64,000 nt of DNA from the NCBI RefSeq assembly GCF_036178145.1, contig NZ_CP108067.1:4712001-4776000 (forward strand), in the 5' to 3' direction. Every line of letters begins with the position of its first letter. The stretch's first letter is position 1. The DNA comes from Streptomyces sp. NBC_00273. Its GTDB lineage: Bacteria > Actinomycetota > Actinomycetes > Streptomycetales > Streptomycetaceae. A program made the translations under genes and the position numbers. This document shows, one piece after another, positions 37,527 to 45,404 of this stretch. The notes beneath the pieces are model-generated. The model had not been told where the DNA came from. It was given only the letters and a program-made list of their open reading frames with translations, and made no database searches.

Positions 37527-38669
37527 ATGACGGAGACCACGGTCGGTATCGGCGGAGCGGCGGAGAGCACCGACATGGTGCTCAACATCGGCCCCCAGCA
37601 CCCTTCCACGCACGGCGTGCTGCGCCTGCGCCTCGTCCTGGACGGCGAGCGGATCGTCAGTGCCGAACCGGTGGTCGGCTACATGCACCGCGGTGCGGAG
37701 AAACTCTTCGAGGCCCGCGACTACCGGCAGATCGTGATGCTCGCGAACCGCCACGACTGGCTGTCCGCGTTCTCGAACGAGCTGGGCGTGGTCATGGCCG
37801 TCGAGCGGATGCTCGGCATGGAGGTCCCCGAGCGGGCCGTGTGGATGCGCACCCTGCTGGCCGAGCTGAACCGGGTGCTGAACCACCTGATGTTCCTCGG
37901 CTCGTACCCCCTCGAACTGGGCGGCATCACCCCGATCTTCCACGCGTTCCGCGAGCGCGAGGAGCTCCAGGCCGTGATGGAGGAGATCTCCGGCGGCCGC
38001 ATGCACTACATGTTCAACCGCGTCGGCGGCCTCAAGGAGGACCTCCCGGCCGGCTGGCTCGGCCGGGCCCGCGCCGCGATCGCCGACGTCCGGACGCGGA
38101 TGGACGTCTACGACAAGCTGGTCCACGGGAACGAGATCTTCCGCGCCCGCACGCGCGGGGTCGGCGTCCTGTCCGCCGAGGCGGTGCACGCGTACGGGGT
38201 CTCCGGCCCGATCGCCCGCGCCTCCGGCGTCGACTTCGACCTGCGCCGCGACGAGCCGTACCTGGCCTACGGCGAGCTCCAGGACGTCCTGAAGGTGATC
38301 ACCCGCACCGAGGGCGACTGCCTGGCCCGCTTCGAATGCCTGCTGGACCAGACCCACAACGCGCTCGACCTGGCCGTGGCCTGCCTGGACCGGATGGACG
38401 ACCTCCCGCCGGGGCCGATCAACCAGCGGCTGCCCAAGGTCCTGAAGGCGCCCGAGGGGCACACGTACGCCTGGACCGAGAACCCGCTCGGCATCAACGG
38501 CTACTACCTCGTCTCCAAGGGGGAGAAGACCCCGTACCGGCTGAAGCTGCGCAGCGCTTCGTACAACAACATCCAGGCGCTGGCCGTACTGCTGCCGGGC
38601 CAGTTGGTGGCCGACATGGTGGCGATCCTGGGCTCGCTCTTCTTCGTCGTCGGCGACATCGACAAATAG
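37527..38669 (+). CDS. nuoD2: orphan NADH-quinone oxidoreductase subunit D paralogue
   Basis: 380 residues of the 49-kDa/NuoD family, which lines the quinone pocket of complex I. N-terminal [29 protein letters not shown] (His54-Arg55), [29 protein letters not shown] and the C-terminal GDID ending are conserved. No other nuo gene is nearby, so this is a stand-alone copy such as Streptomyces NuoD2. It may replace NuoD in a variant complex or act in a hydrogenase-like or membrane-associated relative. The arginine that mitochondrial MidA methylates in NDUFS2 corresponds to Arg55 here. Confidence 0.92.
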   Translation: MTETTVGIGGAAESTDMVLNIGPQHPSTHGVLRLRLVLDGERIVSAEPVVGYMHRGAEKLFEARDYRQIVMLANRHDWLSAFSNELGVVMAVERMLGMEVPERAVWMRTLLAELNRVLNHLMFLGSYPLELGGITPIFHAFREREELQAVMEEISGGRMHYMFNRVGGLKEDLPAGWLGRARAAIADVRTRMDVYDKLVHGNEIFRARTRGVGVLSAEAVHAYGVSGPIARASGVDFDLRRDEPYLAYGELQDVLKVITRTEGDCLARFECLLDQTHNALDLAVACLDRMDDLPPGPINQRLPKVLKAPEGHTYAWTENPLGINGYYLVSKGEKTPYRLKLRSASYNNIQALAVLLPGQLVADMVAILGSLFFVVGDIDK

Positions 38670-38693
38670 CCGTCCCGCGGACATGTCCGGATC

Positions 38694-38699
38694 TAGGCT
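38694..38699 (+). promoter_or_regulatory. -10 hexamer of the arylamine N-acetyltransferase gene
   Basis: TAGGCT followed by 6 nt and ATG 38706. Confidence 0.5.
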
Positions 38700-38705
38700 G
38701 TCCAC

Positions 38706-39554
38706 ATGATCACTGGCATATACACCGACTACCTGGCCCGGATCGGCATCACCGAACCCGGATCCCCCTCCGTCGAAGGGCTGTTCGCGCTCACGCGGGC
38801 CCATCTGGAGCGGATCCCCTTCGAGAACACCGAGATCCAGCTGGGCCGGCCGCCGGGCATCGACCCCGAGCTGTCCGTGCGCCGCATCGGCGCCGGGCGC
38901 GGCGGCTACTGCTTCCACCTCAACGGCGCCTTCGCGGCGCTGCTGGAGCACCTCGGGTACGACGTGACGCGCCACCTCGGGGGCATGAGCGCGGACCGCG
39001 AGTCCACGGAGGTGAGCGGGGACCACCTCACCCTGACCGTACGGATCGACGGGGAGGCCTACTTCGTGGACGTCGGCCTGGGCGACGGTCCGCCGGAGCC
39101 GCTGCCCCTGCGCGAAGGCCAGTACGAGCGGGGCTTCCGGTACGGCCTGCGGCCGTTCGGGAGCGCGGACGGGCCCGACGCGGGCTGGACCTTCCTCAAC
39201 GAGGGCTCGCCCTTCCCCGCGATGAACTTCCGCTCGGCCCCGGCGACCATGGCCGACTTCGAGGACGAGCACCTGCGGCTGTCGACCGCCGAGGACTCCC
39301 CCTTCCTGCAGTCCTTCTTCATGCTGCGGCGCAACGCCGGGGTCATGAACCGGATGCACGGCAAGGTCCTGCTGACCCTCGACCCGCAGGGCGGACGCGA
39401 CAAGCGCGAACTGGCCGGCCCGGAGGAGCTCTTCGAGGCCATGTCCACGGTCTTCGGGCGTGAGCTCGACGACCTGACGGCGGCGGACCGGGCGGCACTG
39501 TGGGCCCGGATCGAGCGGGCTCACGAGGCGTGGCTCGCCTCCCAGCAGGGCTGA
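38706..39554 (+). CDS. arylamine N-acetyltransferase
   Basis: 282 residues. The cysteine-protease-like catalytic triad is visible: Cys69 in RGGYCFHLN, His107 in SGDHLTLTV and Asp122 in YFVDVGLGD. NATs transfer acetyl from acetyl-CoA to arylamines and hydrazines, and relatives act as amide synthases in rifamycin-type biosynthesis. No biosynthetic cluster surrounds it, so a detoxification or housekeeping role is more likely. Confidence 0.95.
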   Translation: MITGIYTDYLARIGITEPGSPSVEGLFALTRAHLERIPFENTEIQLGRPPGIDPELSVRRIGAGRGGYCFHLNGAFAALLEHLGYDVTRHLGGMSADRESTEVSGDHLTLTVRIDGEAYFVDVGLGDGPPEPLPLREGQYERGFRYGLRPFGSADGPDAGWTFLNEGSPFPAMNFRSAPATMADFEDEHLRLSTAEDSPFLQSFFMLRRNAGVMNRMHGKVLLTLDPQGGRDKRELAGPEELFEAMSTVFGRELDDLTAADRAALWARIERAHEAWLASQQG

Positions 39555-39584
39555 TTGTCGGTGCGGCAGGGCAGACTGGGCGGC

Positions 39585-39800
39585 ATGTCCCACTCTCCCC
39601 GCCGGGCCTGCCCCTCCTGCGGTCGCGACTGCGCCGTCACCGCCGGACGGATCGCCCGCCACGATCCGCCTTCCGGGCGGGGACGCGGCGACCTGGTGTC
39701 CTGCCCCGGCTCCCGGGCCCGGGTGGTGCTCGGCGCAGCCGCGCCGACGCTGGACGGCTTCGTACTGTCCGAACACCCCGGGCAGCTACCGCTGTTCTGA
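39585..39800 (+). CDS. small cysteine-rich protein ending in QLPLF
   Basis: 71 residues from ATG 39585. CPSCGRDC near the N-terminus and a later VSCPG form a plausible zinc-binding set. The centre is basic and Gly/Arg-rich. The C-terminus ends in GQLPLF, a match to the QL[S/D]LF-type beta-clamp-binding motif found at the ends of DNA polymerases and MutS. Whether it binds DnaN is inference. Codon bias supports coding. Family unknown. Confidence 0.65.
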   Translation: MSHSPRRACPSCGRDCAVTAGRIARHDPPSGRGRGDLVSCPGSRARVVLGAAAPTLDGFVLSEHPGQLPLF

Positions 39801-39920
39801 GGGCCGGGGCGGCGGGGCGGGGGCTGAGGAGCTGACGAGCCGGGGAGCTGAGTACGGGGGCCCCGCGGGCTGAGTACCCGCGCGGATCCCCGTACGGCGG
39901 CCCCGCGGCACCGTGGTGGC

Positions 39921-40238
39921 ATGACCCGGAAGCCACAGCCCGCCACCGTCTGCGTGTCCCGGATCCGGTCGCGCTCGGTGCTCGCCGCCCTGCTGTTCCT
40001 GCCCGCCCTCTTCGTCGTGAAGGTGATGGTGCTGACCACCGACCGGGGCGGCCGGTGCTTCGTGGACGACATCGAGTGCGCGCCCTTCCCGGTCGGCGCC
40101 TTCGGGGTGCTGCTCGCAGCCCTGGTGGTGTCCTTCGTCGTCGCGACCGCCGCGCCCGTGCGGGCGGGACGGGTCGCGCTCGCGGCTCAAGTGGCGCTGG
40201 AGGCGCTGGCCGTTCTGCTCGTCCTGACCTTCCCCTGA
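39921..40238 (+). CDS. small membrane protein, two TM helices
   Basis: 105 residues. There are two clear transmembrane helices (about 18-38, SVLAALLFLPALFVVKVMVL; 59-79, FGVLLAALVVSFVVATAA) and a third hydrophobic segment at the end (ALEALAVLLVLTFP). The loop between the first two contains a Cys pair (GRCFVDDIECAP) that could form an external disulfide. The stop codon falls inside an 11-bp tandem repeat. No family recognised. Confidence 0.7.
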   Translation: MTRKPQPATVCVSRIRSRSVLAALLFLPALFVVKVMVLTTDRGGRCFVDDIECAPFPVGAFGVLLAALVVSFVVATAAPVRAGRVALAAQVALEALAVLLVLTFP

Positions 40239-40273
40239 CCTTCCCCTGACCTTCCCCTGACCTTCCCCTGACC
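40223..40273. repeat. 11-bp tandem repeat CCTGACCTTCC, 4.6 units
   Basis: Four exact copies plus a partial one start inside the last codons of the small membrane protein gene. Each unit contains a TGA, so the reading frame terminates in the second unit whatever the copy number. Confidence 0.9.
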
Positions 40274-40355
40274 CGGCGGACTCCCCCGGCCGTCTGGGGG
40301 ATAACCCCCTCGGCCGACGGGTGTTGCCGGGATGTCGGGGCGCGGCGGGCGTCCG

Positions 40356-40361
40356 TAGCGT
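40356..40361 (+). promoter_or_regulatory. -10 hexamer of the secreted hydrolase gene, leaderless type
   Basis: TAGCGT followed by 7 nt and ATG 40369. Confidence 0.5.
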
Positions 40362-40368
40362 TCCCGGC

Positions 40369-41640
40369 ATGACGATCACGCAGCACAGCAAGCAGCACCG
40401 CCGGCAGTGGCTGCGGCGCGGCGCCGCAGCCGTGGCCCTCGCCGCCGTCCTCGGCGGGATCGCCGCCCCGGCGGCGCTGGCCGCGCCCGCCGCACGGGCC
40501 GCCGCATCCACCGCGTCCACCGCCCGGGGCGACCTGGTCTCCGTCGTCCCGCTGGACACCCTCGACCGCGACCAAGTCGTCGCCGAACTCGCCGTGCTGG
40601 GAATCGACCCGGCCACCGTCCGCTACGGCGTGCGCGCCTACCGGCTGACCTACGCCACCGTGGACCCGCAGGGCCGGCCCACCACCGCGACCGGGCTGCT
40701 CGTCCTGCCGCGCGGCGGCCCGCACCGCCCCGACCTGGTCTCCGACACCCACGGTACGGTCGCCACCCGCGACGACGCCCCGTCCGGGGGCGCCGGCTCC
40801 AACCGGCTCACCCCCTACCTGCACGCCTCCGCCGGCCGGGCCGTCGCCGCACCCGACTACCTGGGCCTGGGCGGCGGCCCGGGCAGCCACCCCTACATGG
40901 ACACCCGGTCCTCGGTCACGGCCTCCGTCGACATGCTGAAGGCCGCCCGCACGGCCGCCGACCGGCTGGGACGCCCGGTCAGCCGGGACGTGTACGCCAC
41001 CGGCTTCTCCCAGGGCGGCCAGGTGGCGATGGCCCTGGGCCGCGAGCTCTCCCGCGGACGGGACGGCCTGCGGCTGCGGGCGCTGGCCCCGATGGCCGGG
41101 CCGCACGACCTGCTCGGCACCGAGTTCCCCGGGCTCACCGACGGCCGGGTCGATCCGCGCGTCGGCGTCTTCTACCTCTCCTACTTCCTCACGGCCCAGA
41201 ACCGGCTCCACCCGCTGTACGGGGACCCGGCCGAGGTGTTCCGCGCACCCTATGCACAGGCTGTGGAAGGCCTCTTCGACGGGAGCCACCAGGTCCAGGA
41301 CATCGTGGCCGCGCTCCCGGCGACGCCGCAGGAGCTGCTGACCCCGCAGTGGGTCGAGAACATTCGGAGCCCGCGCGGGGCCCTGCTGGAGGCCATACGG
41401 GCCAACGACGGCGTCTGCGACTGGAAGCCCGCCGCGCCCGTACGCCTCTACGCGGGCGGCGCCGACACGGACGTACCGGCCGCCAACTCCCGCGCCTGCG
41501 CCGCCGATCTGGCCCGCCACGGGGTCCGGGCGAAGGTCGTGGACCAGGGCCCGGACGCCGACCACACGGCCACCGCGGTCCGCTCGGCGCCCCAGGTGGT
41601 CCGCTGGTTCGACGCGATCCGCCAGGGCCGGTCCAGCTAG
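40369..41640 (+). CDS. secreted alpha/beta hydrolase (lipase/esterase-like)
   Basis: 423 residues. A twin-Arg-like charged start (HRRQWLRRGAA) and hydrophobic core end at an Ala-rich cleavage region near 38-46. The alpha/beta-hydrolase fold shows the nucleophile elbow GFSQGG with Ser214, an acidic residue in YAGGADTDVP and His in GPDADHTATAV. Family relatives include secreted lipases and prolyl/triacylglycerol esterases. The start at ATG 40369 is supported by the signal peptide and by a TANNNT box 7 nt upstream. Its stop shares CTAG with the convergent gene. Confidence 0.88.
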   Translation: MTITQHSKQHRRQWLRRGAAAVALAAVLGGIAAPAALAAPAARAAASTASTARGDLVSVVPLDTLDRDQVVAELAVLGIDPATVRYGVRAYRLTYATVDPQGRPTTATGLLVLPRGGPHRPDLVSDTHGTVATRDDAPSGGAGSNRLTPYLHASAGRAVAAPDYLGLGGGPGSHPYMDTRSSVTASVDMLKAARTAADRLGRPVSRDVYATGFSQGGQVAMALGRELSRGRDGLRLRALAPMAGPHDLLGTEFPGLTDGRVDPRVGVFYLSYFLTAQNRLHPLYGDPAEVFRAPYAQAVEGLFDGSHQVQDIVAALPATPQELLTPQWVENIRSPRGALLEAIRANDGVCDWKPAAPVRLYAGGADTDVPAANSRACAADLARHGVRAKVVDQGPDADHTATAVRSAPQVVRWFDAIRQGRSS

Positions 41641-42524
41641 GGCTTGCCGCCCAGCAGGCCGACCAGGCGGGAGCTGCTGTCCTCGCCGAAGCCCGCCTCG
41701 ACACCGCGCCGGTAGAGCTCGGCGTGCGCGGCCAGGATCCCGGTGTCCACACCGGAGTCCGCGGCCGTGTGCAGGACGTGCTCGACGCTCGCGGCGCACA
41801 TCGCGAGGCGCTGGTGCTCACCGCCGTGGTCGTCGGCGTCGATCAGCGGGGTACCCCCGGTGTAGAAGCCGCGCATGGTGTCGGCCGTGTAGCCGGCGTA
41901 CGGAAGGATGTCGGTCGCCGTCAGCCCGTTGGCGCGGGCGACGGCGACCGCCTGGTACCAGCCGGTGTAGGCGGTCCAGAAGAGGATCATGTTGAGCTGG
42001 TAGTAGAGCTGCGCGTAGCCGGGGTCGGCGCCGCGGTAGTCGGTGGCGGCGAGCAGGTCGAGCGCGGCGCGGTGCTCCTCGTAGACCTCCTGCGGGCCGC
42101 TGATGAAGATCGATGACCCCTCCTGTCCGATGCCGGTCGGCGGCACGTTGACCCCGCCGGTGAGGTACGCGGCCCCGCGCTCCTCGGCCCACCGGGCGGC
42201 GGCGCGGGCCTTGTCCGGGACGTCCGAGGACAGGTTGACCAGCACGCGGCCGCCGAGGTCGCTGTCGCCGAGCGTGCCGTACATGGCTTCGACGTCGATG
42301 AGGCTGAGCACGGTCAGTCGGCTCGCGGCGACGGCTTCGGCGATGCCGGCGGCGCGGCGGGCCCCGCGGGCGACGAGCTCGTCGTCCTTGCCCGCGCTGC
42401 GGTTCCACACGGTGACCTCGTAGCCGGCGTCGAGATAGGCGGCGGCCATGGCGCGGCCCATCGGGCCGAGCCCCACGACGGTGACCTTGGCGGCCTGGGC
42501 CCGGGTGGTGCGGATCTGGTTCAT
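41637..42524 (-). CDS. NAD(P)-binding imine reductase / 6PGDH-like oxidoreductase
   Basis: 295 residues. The N-terminal Rossmann fold has VTVVGLGPMGRAMAAAYLDAG and WNRSAGKDDELV (NADP-type phosphate-binding Arg/Ser/Lys). The interdomain helix and C-terminal helical domain (YAQLYYQLNMILFWTAYTGWYQAVAVARANG) resemble imine reductases rather than hydroxyisobutyrate dehydrogenases, which have a catalytic Lys there. GGGGGAG precedes ATG 42524. It is divergent from a TetR gene, with two repeated operator-like sequences between them, so it is the likely target of that repressor. Confidence 0.88.
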   Translation of the reverse strand: MNQIRTTRAQAAKVTVVGLGPMGRAMAAAYLDAGYEVTVWNRSAGKDDELVARGARRAAGIAEAVAASRLTVLSLIDVEAMYGTLGDSDLGGRVLVNLSSDVPDKARAAARWAEERGAAYLTGGVNVPPTGIGQEGSSIFISGPQEVYEEHRAALDLLAATDYRGADPGYAQLYYQLNMILFWTAYTGWYQAVAVARANGLTATDILPYAGYTADTMRGFYTGGTPLIDADDHGGEHQRLAMCAASVEHVLHTAADSGVDTGILAAHAELYRRGVEAGFGEDSSSRLVGLLGGKP

Positions 42525-42550
42525 GACGGAGTTCTCCCCCAACGCATCGT

Positions 42551-42572
42551 CTAGAACGAACGCTCTATCTAG
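42551..42572. promoter_or_regulatory. TetR operator candidate, copy A
   Basis: The 22-bp sequence CTAGAACGAACGCTCTATCT plus AG is an imperfect palindrome (16 of 22 positions symmetric). An identical copy lies 47 bp downstream. Confidence 0.75.
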
Positions 42573-42597
42573 CGCTCGGGACGACCGTAGCACGGGA

Positions 42598-42619
42598 CTA
42601 GAACGAACGCTCTATCTAG
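42598..42619. promoter_or_regulatory. TetR operator candidate, copy B
   Basis: Exact second copy of the 22-bp operator, overlapping the -35 region of the tetR promoter, which suggests autorepression. Confidence 0.75.
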
Positions 42620-42628
42620 ATTCAGCGG

Positions 42629-42634
42629 TAGGAT
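42629..42634 (+). promoter_or_regulatory. -10 hexamer of tetR, leaderless type
   Basis: TAGGAT followed by 7 nt and ATG 42642. Confidence 0.6.
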
Positions 42635-42641
42635 CGCGCCC

Positions 42642-43235
42642 ATGGCGACAGCAGCGACGACCACAGCACCCGGGACGCGCGACCGGCTGGTGCGCACCGC
42701 ATCCCGCCTCATGCAGCACGGCGGATACGAGAACACCCCGATCAAGCAGCTCGTCCGCGAGGCCGAGGCCACCCTCGGCTCGCTGTACCACTTCTTCCCG
42801 GGCGGCAAGCAGGAACTCGCGGTGGCCGCGATCCACTTCGGCGACGAGGAGTTCGCGGAGCTGCTCCGCGCCGGGCTCGCCGCCCACACCGACCCCGCCG
42901 AGGCGGTCGAGGGCGTGGCCGTCGTGCTCGCGCAGGCGCTGGAGGACTCCGACTGGCGCGACGGCTGCCCGGTGACGGCCACCGCCCTGGAGACGGTCGG
43001 ACGCCTCCCCGAGCTCCAGGCGGCCTGCGCCCTGGCCTTCGCCAACTGGCAGCACCTGGTGGCCGCGAAGCTCCTGGCGTCGGGCTACCCGGAGGCGGAC
43101 GCCCGCGACCTGGCCATCACCGTGATCAACACGCTGGAGGGCGCCGAGACGACCTCGCAGGTCACCATGAGCCGCACCCCGCTCCTGGTGGCGGGCCGCC
43201 ACCTGGCCCGGCTGGTGGCCTCGTACCGGGACTGA
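42642..43235 (+). CDS. TetR-family transcriptional repressor
   Basis: 197 residues. The N-terminal helix-turn-helix (RDRLVRTASRLMQHGGYENTPIKQLV, ATLGSLYHFFPGGKQELAVAAI) is typical of the YxiE/LmrA-like TetR group. The C-terminal ligand domain contains a Cys (DGCPVTATALE). It probably represses itself and the divergent oxidoreductase gene through the two 22-bp sites. The inducer may be an imine or amine substrate of that enzyme. Confidence 0.93.
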   Translation: MATAATTTAPGTRDRLVRTASRLMQHGGYENTPIKQLVREAEATLGSLYHFFPGGKQELAVAAIHFGDEEFAELLRAGLAAHTDPAEAVEGVAVVLAQALEDSDWRDGCPVTATALETVGRLPELQAACALAFANWQHLVAAKLLASGYPEADARDLAITVINTLEGAETTSQVTMSRTPLLVAGRHLARLVASYRD

Positions 43236-43267
43236 TCCCGGGATCGGGCGGGGAGGAGCGCCGGGAC

Positions 43268-44281
43268 CTAGGAGATCGCGGTCCGGAGGCGGACCACGTC
43301 GATCGGCTCGGTCTCGTCGTGAGCCGTCAGGTCGATGACCTGGCCCACCGCGCGGGTCTCGTCGGTCGCCGGCTTGAACTCCGGCTCGGCCACGGCCTCG
43401 GCGGACTCGGCCTTGTGCACCGCGAGGGCCTCCGCACCGACCACGTCGGCCAGGTCCTCGTTCTGCACCGCCTCGATCACCGCGCGGGCCTGCGCCGCGT
43501 TCTTGGTGCCGAAGAAGTCGAAGCCGCCCTCGACGCGGGAGGCCGTGCGCCGCTGGGCCGCGTACGGGGCCACCGCGGCCGCCGGACGGCGCGCGGGGAC
43601 CGAAGAGGGCGCGGCAGCGGGGGCCGGGGCCTGGCCACGGCCGGGACCGGGATCGAGCTCCGGGGCCGACGGCCCCGCGGGCAGCGCCCGGGCCGCCTGC
43701 CGGCTGCGGGCCAGCGCGTCCAGGGCCGAGTGGGCCCGGGCGTAGCCGACCGCGGTGGGCGCGCCCGCCGAGGTGCGTTCCTCGGTGACGGCCGGAAGCT
43801 CCTTCGGTGCGGCGGCCGGCGCCGCGGAGGCCTCGATGGCCAGCAGCCGGCGGCCCTCCAGAGCGCTGGCGCGCTCGGTCTCGGCGGTCGCGTACCTCCG
43901 CAGCAGCGCCGCGTGTTCGCCGCGCAGGCCCGCCAGTTCGACCCGCTTGGCGCGCAGCTTGGCGTCGAGCCTGGCCCGCAGCATCCGGGCCTCTTCGAGC
44001 TCGGATTCGAGCTCGGCTATCCGCTCGTCCGTCCGCCACTCGTCCTTGACCCGCTCGCGCGCGAGCTCGGCGACGCGGCGGCCCGCCGAGCGGTCCCAGG
44101 CGCGCATGACGACGGCGCCGGCGACCCCGGCCGCCGCCGTGACGGCCACGAGGAGCCGGAGCGCCATCGGTTCCGCCAGCAGCCAGGCCGCGCCGGCGCC
44201 GACGACGGATACACCGGCCACGGTCGTCGGCGTGAGCAGCCGGTGCAGGGGTTCGGGATTGCGGTGGCGTCCACGGGGCAT
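43268..44281 (-). CDS. coiled-coil membrane protein, function unknown
   Basis: 337 residues from ATG 44281. Two transmembrane helices at about 18-55 (VAGVSVVGAGAAWLLAEP, LLVAVTAAAGVAGAVVM) are followed by a charged coiled coil (about 65-135, RERVKDEWRTDERIAELESELEEARMLRARLDAK), an Ala/Pro-rich linker and a conserved tail (FDFFGTKNAAQARAVIEAVQNEDLADVVG). A TAAATT box lies 7 nt upstream. The architecture suggests a membrane-tethered scaffold. It is a genus-typical neighbour of the MprF-like region. Confidence 0.8.
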   Translation of the reverse strand: MPRGRHRNPEPLHRLLTPTTVAGVSVVGAGAAWLLAEPMALRLLVAVTAAAGVAGAVVMRAWDRSAGRRVAELARERVKDEWRTDERIAELESELEEARMLRARLDAKLRAKRVELAGLRGEHAALLRRYATAETERASALEGRRLLAIEASAAPAAAPKELPAVTEERTSAGAPTAVGYARAHSALDALARSRQAARALPAGPSAPELDPGPGRGQAPAPAAAPSSVPARRPAAAVAPYAAQRRTASRVEGGFDFFGTKNAAQARAVIEAVQNEDLADVVGAEALAVHKAESAEAVAEPEFKPATDETRAVGQVIDLTAHDETEPIDVVRLRTAIS

Positions 44282-44288
44282 GGCCCGA

Positions 44289-44294
44289 AATTTA
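44289..44294 (-). promoter_or_regulatory. -10 hexamer for the coiled-coil gene, leaderless type
   Basis: TAAATT on the minus strand, 7 nt before ATG 44281. Confidence 0.5.
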
Positions 44295-44379
44295 CAGGGC
44301 ATGGGGGTCGAGTGGGATACCCGCCCGGCAAACTCTTCCCGGGCAGTTAAGCCACTTTTCTCCATCAACCCCGTGCGCG

Positions 44380-45372
44380 CTACTTCTTCAGCAGGCCCTT
44401 GGACTCCAAGTAGGCCTTCGCGACGTCGGCCGGCTTGGCCCGCTCGGCGTCGACCTTGCGGTTCAGGTCGACCAGATCGGCCGTCGTGAGCGCCTTGGTC
44501 AGCTTGTCGAGCGCGGCGGCGACCTCCGGGGCCCCGGCGTCCTTGGCGTTGACCACCGGCAGGACGTTGTCGGCGTTCTGGAGCTTCTTGTCGTCGTCCA
44601 GCAGGACCAGGCCGTAGCTCTCGAGGGTGGCGTCGGTGGTCGTGGTGAGCACGAGCTGGTCGGCGCCGTCCTTGACCGCCTGCTTGGCCTGCGGGGTGCC
44701 GACGCCCTTCGGGTCGATGCCGGAAACTTGAATTCCGTACGTCTTCGTCAACCCGGGCGCGCAGAAGGGACGGACGCTGCATTCGTCGCCCGCCGCGATC
44801 TTGACCTTGAGTCCGGACTTGCCGAGGTCGGAAAGCGTCTTCAGGTTGTTCTTCTGGGCGAATTCCTTGGTCACGGCGAATGCGTTCTGATCGACCGCTT
44901 CACCGGCGGTCAGCGCCTTCAGGCCGAGCGGGGCCGCGAGCTTCTCCAGGCCCGCCACGGTCGCCGCGACGTCGCTGGAGGCGACCGGCTTCTCTTCGGG
45001 CGCCTTCGGGCCGTTGACCTTGGCATTGAGGAACTCCGCGAGCGTGGCCGCGTACTCCGGGACGACGTCGATCTCGCCCTTCTCCAGCGACGGCTCGTAC
45101 AGCTCACGGTTGTTGACCGTCTTGATCGACGTGCTGTAGCCCGCGTCCTTGAGGACCTGCGCGTACAGCTCGGCCAGCACGTTCGACTCGGTGAACCCGG
45201 CCGCGCCGATCACCAGGGCGCCCTTGCCGCCGCCCGCGGACGAGGAGGAGTCGGCGGAGGCCGAACCGCCGTCCTTGCTCTTCTCCAGGCTGTCGCCGCC
45301 GCACGCGGCCAGCGACACCGTCAGGGCCAGGGCGCCCAGGGACGCGCCGAGGACGCGCGTGGTCTTGGTCAT
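44380..45372 (-). CDS. glycine-betaine/choline-type ABC substrate-binding lipoprotein
   Basis: 330 residues with a lipobox LAAC (Cys24) after a short signal sequence and a Ser/Gly-rich linker. The OpuAC/OsmX-type binding domain starts at LVIGAAGFTESNVLAELYAQVLKDAGY and contains VNNRELYEPSLEKGEIDVVPEYAATLAEFL, which corresponds to the compatible-solute binding fold (NRE...PEY). Two domains with a hinge are expected. It is encoded downstream of two permease genes, and the ATPase is divergent. Glycine betaine, proline betaine or choline are the likely cargo. Confidence 0.9.
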   Translation of the reverse strand: MTKTTRVLGASLGALALTVSLAACGGDSLEKSKDGGSASADSSSSAGGGKGALVIGAAGFTESNVLAELYAQVLKDAGYSTSIKTVNNRELYEPSLEKGEIDVVPEYAATLAEFLNAKVNGPKAPEEKPVASSDVAATVAGLEKLAAPLGLKALTAGEAVDQNAFAVTKEFAQKNNLKTLSDLGKSGLKVKIAAGDECSVRPFCAPGLTKTYGIQVSGIDPKGVGTPQAKQAVKDGADQLVLTTTTDATLESYGLVLLDDDKKLQNADNVLPVVNAKDAGAPEVAAALDKLTKALTTADLVDLNRKVDAERAKPADVAKAYLESKGLLKK

Positions 45373-45404
45373 GGAGGTACTCCGTTCGAGGCGATGGACA
45401 GGAA

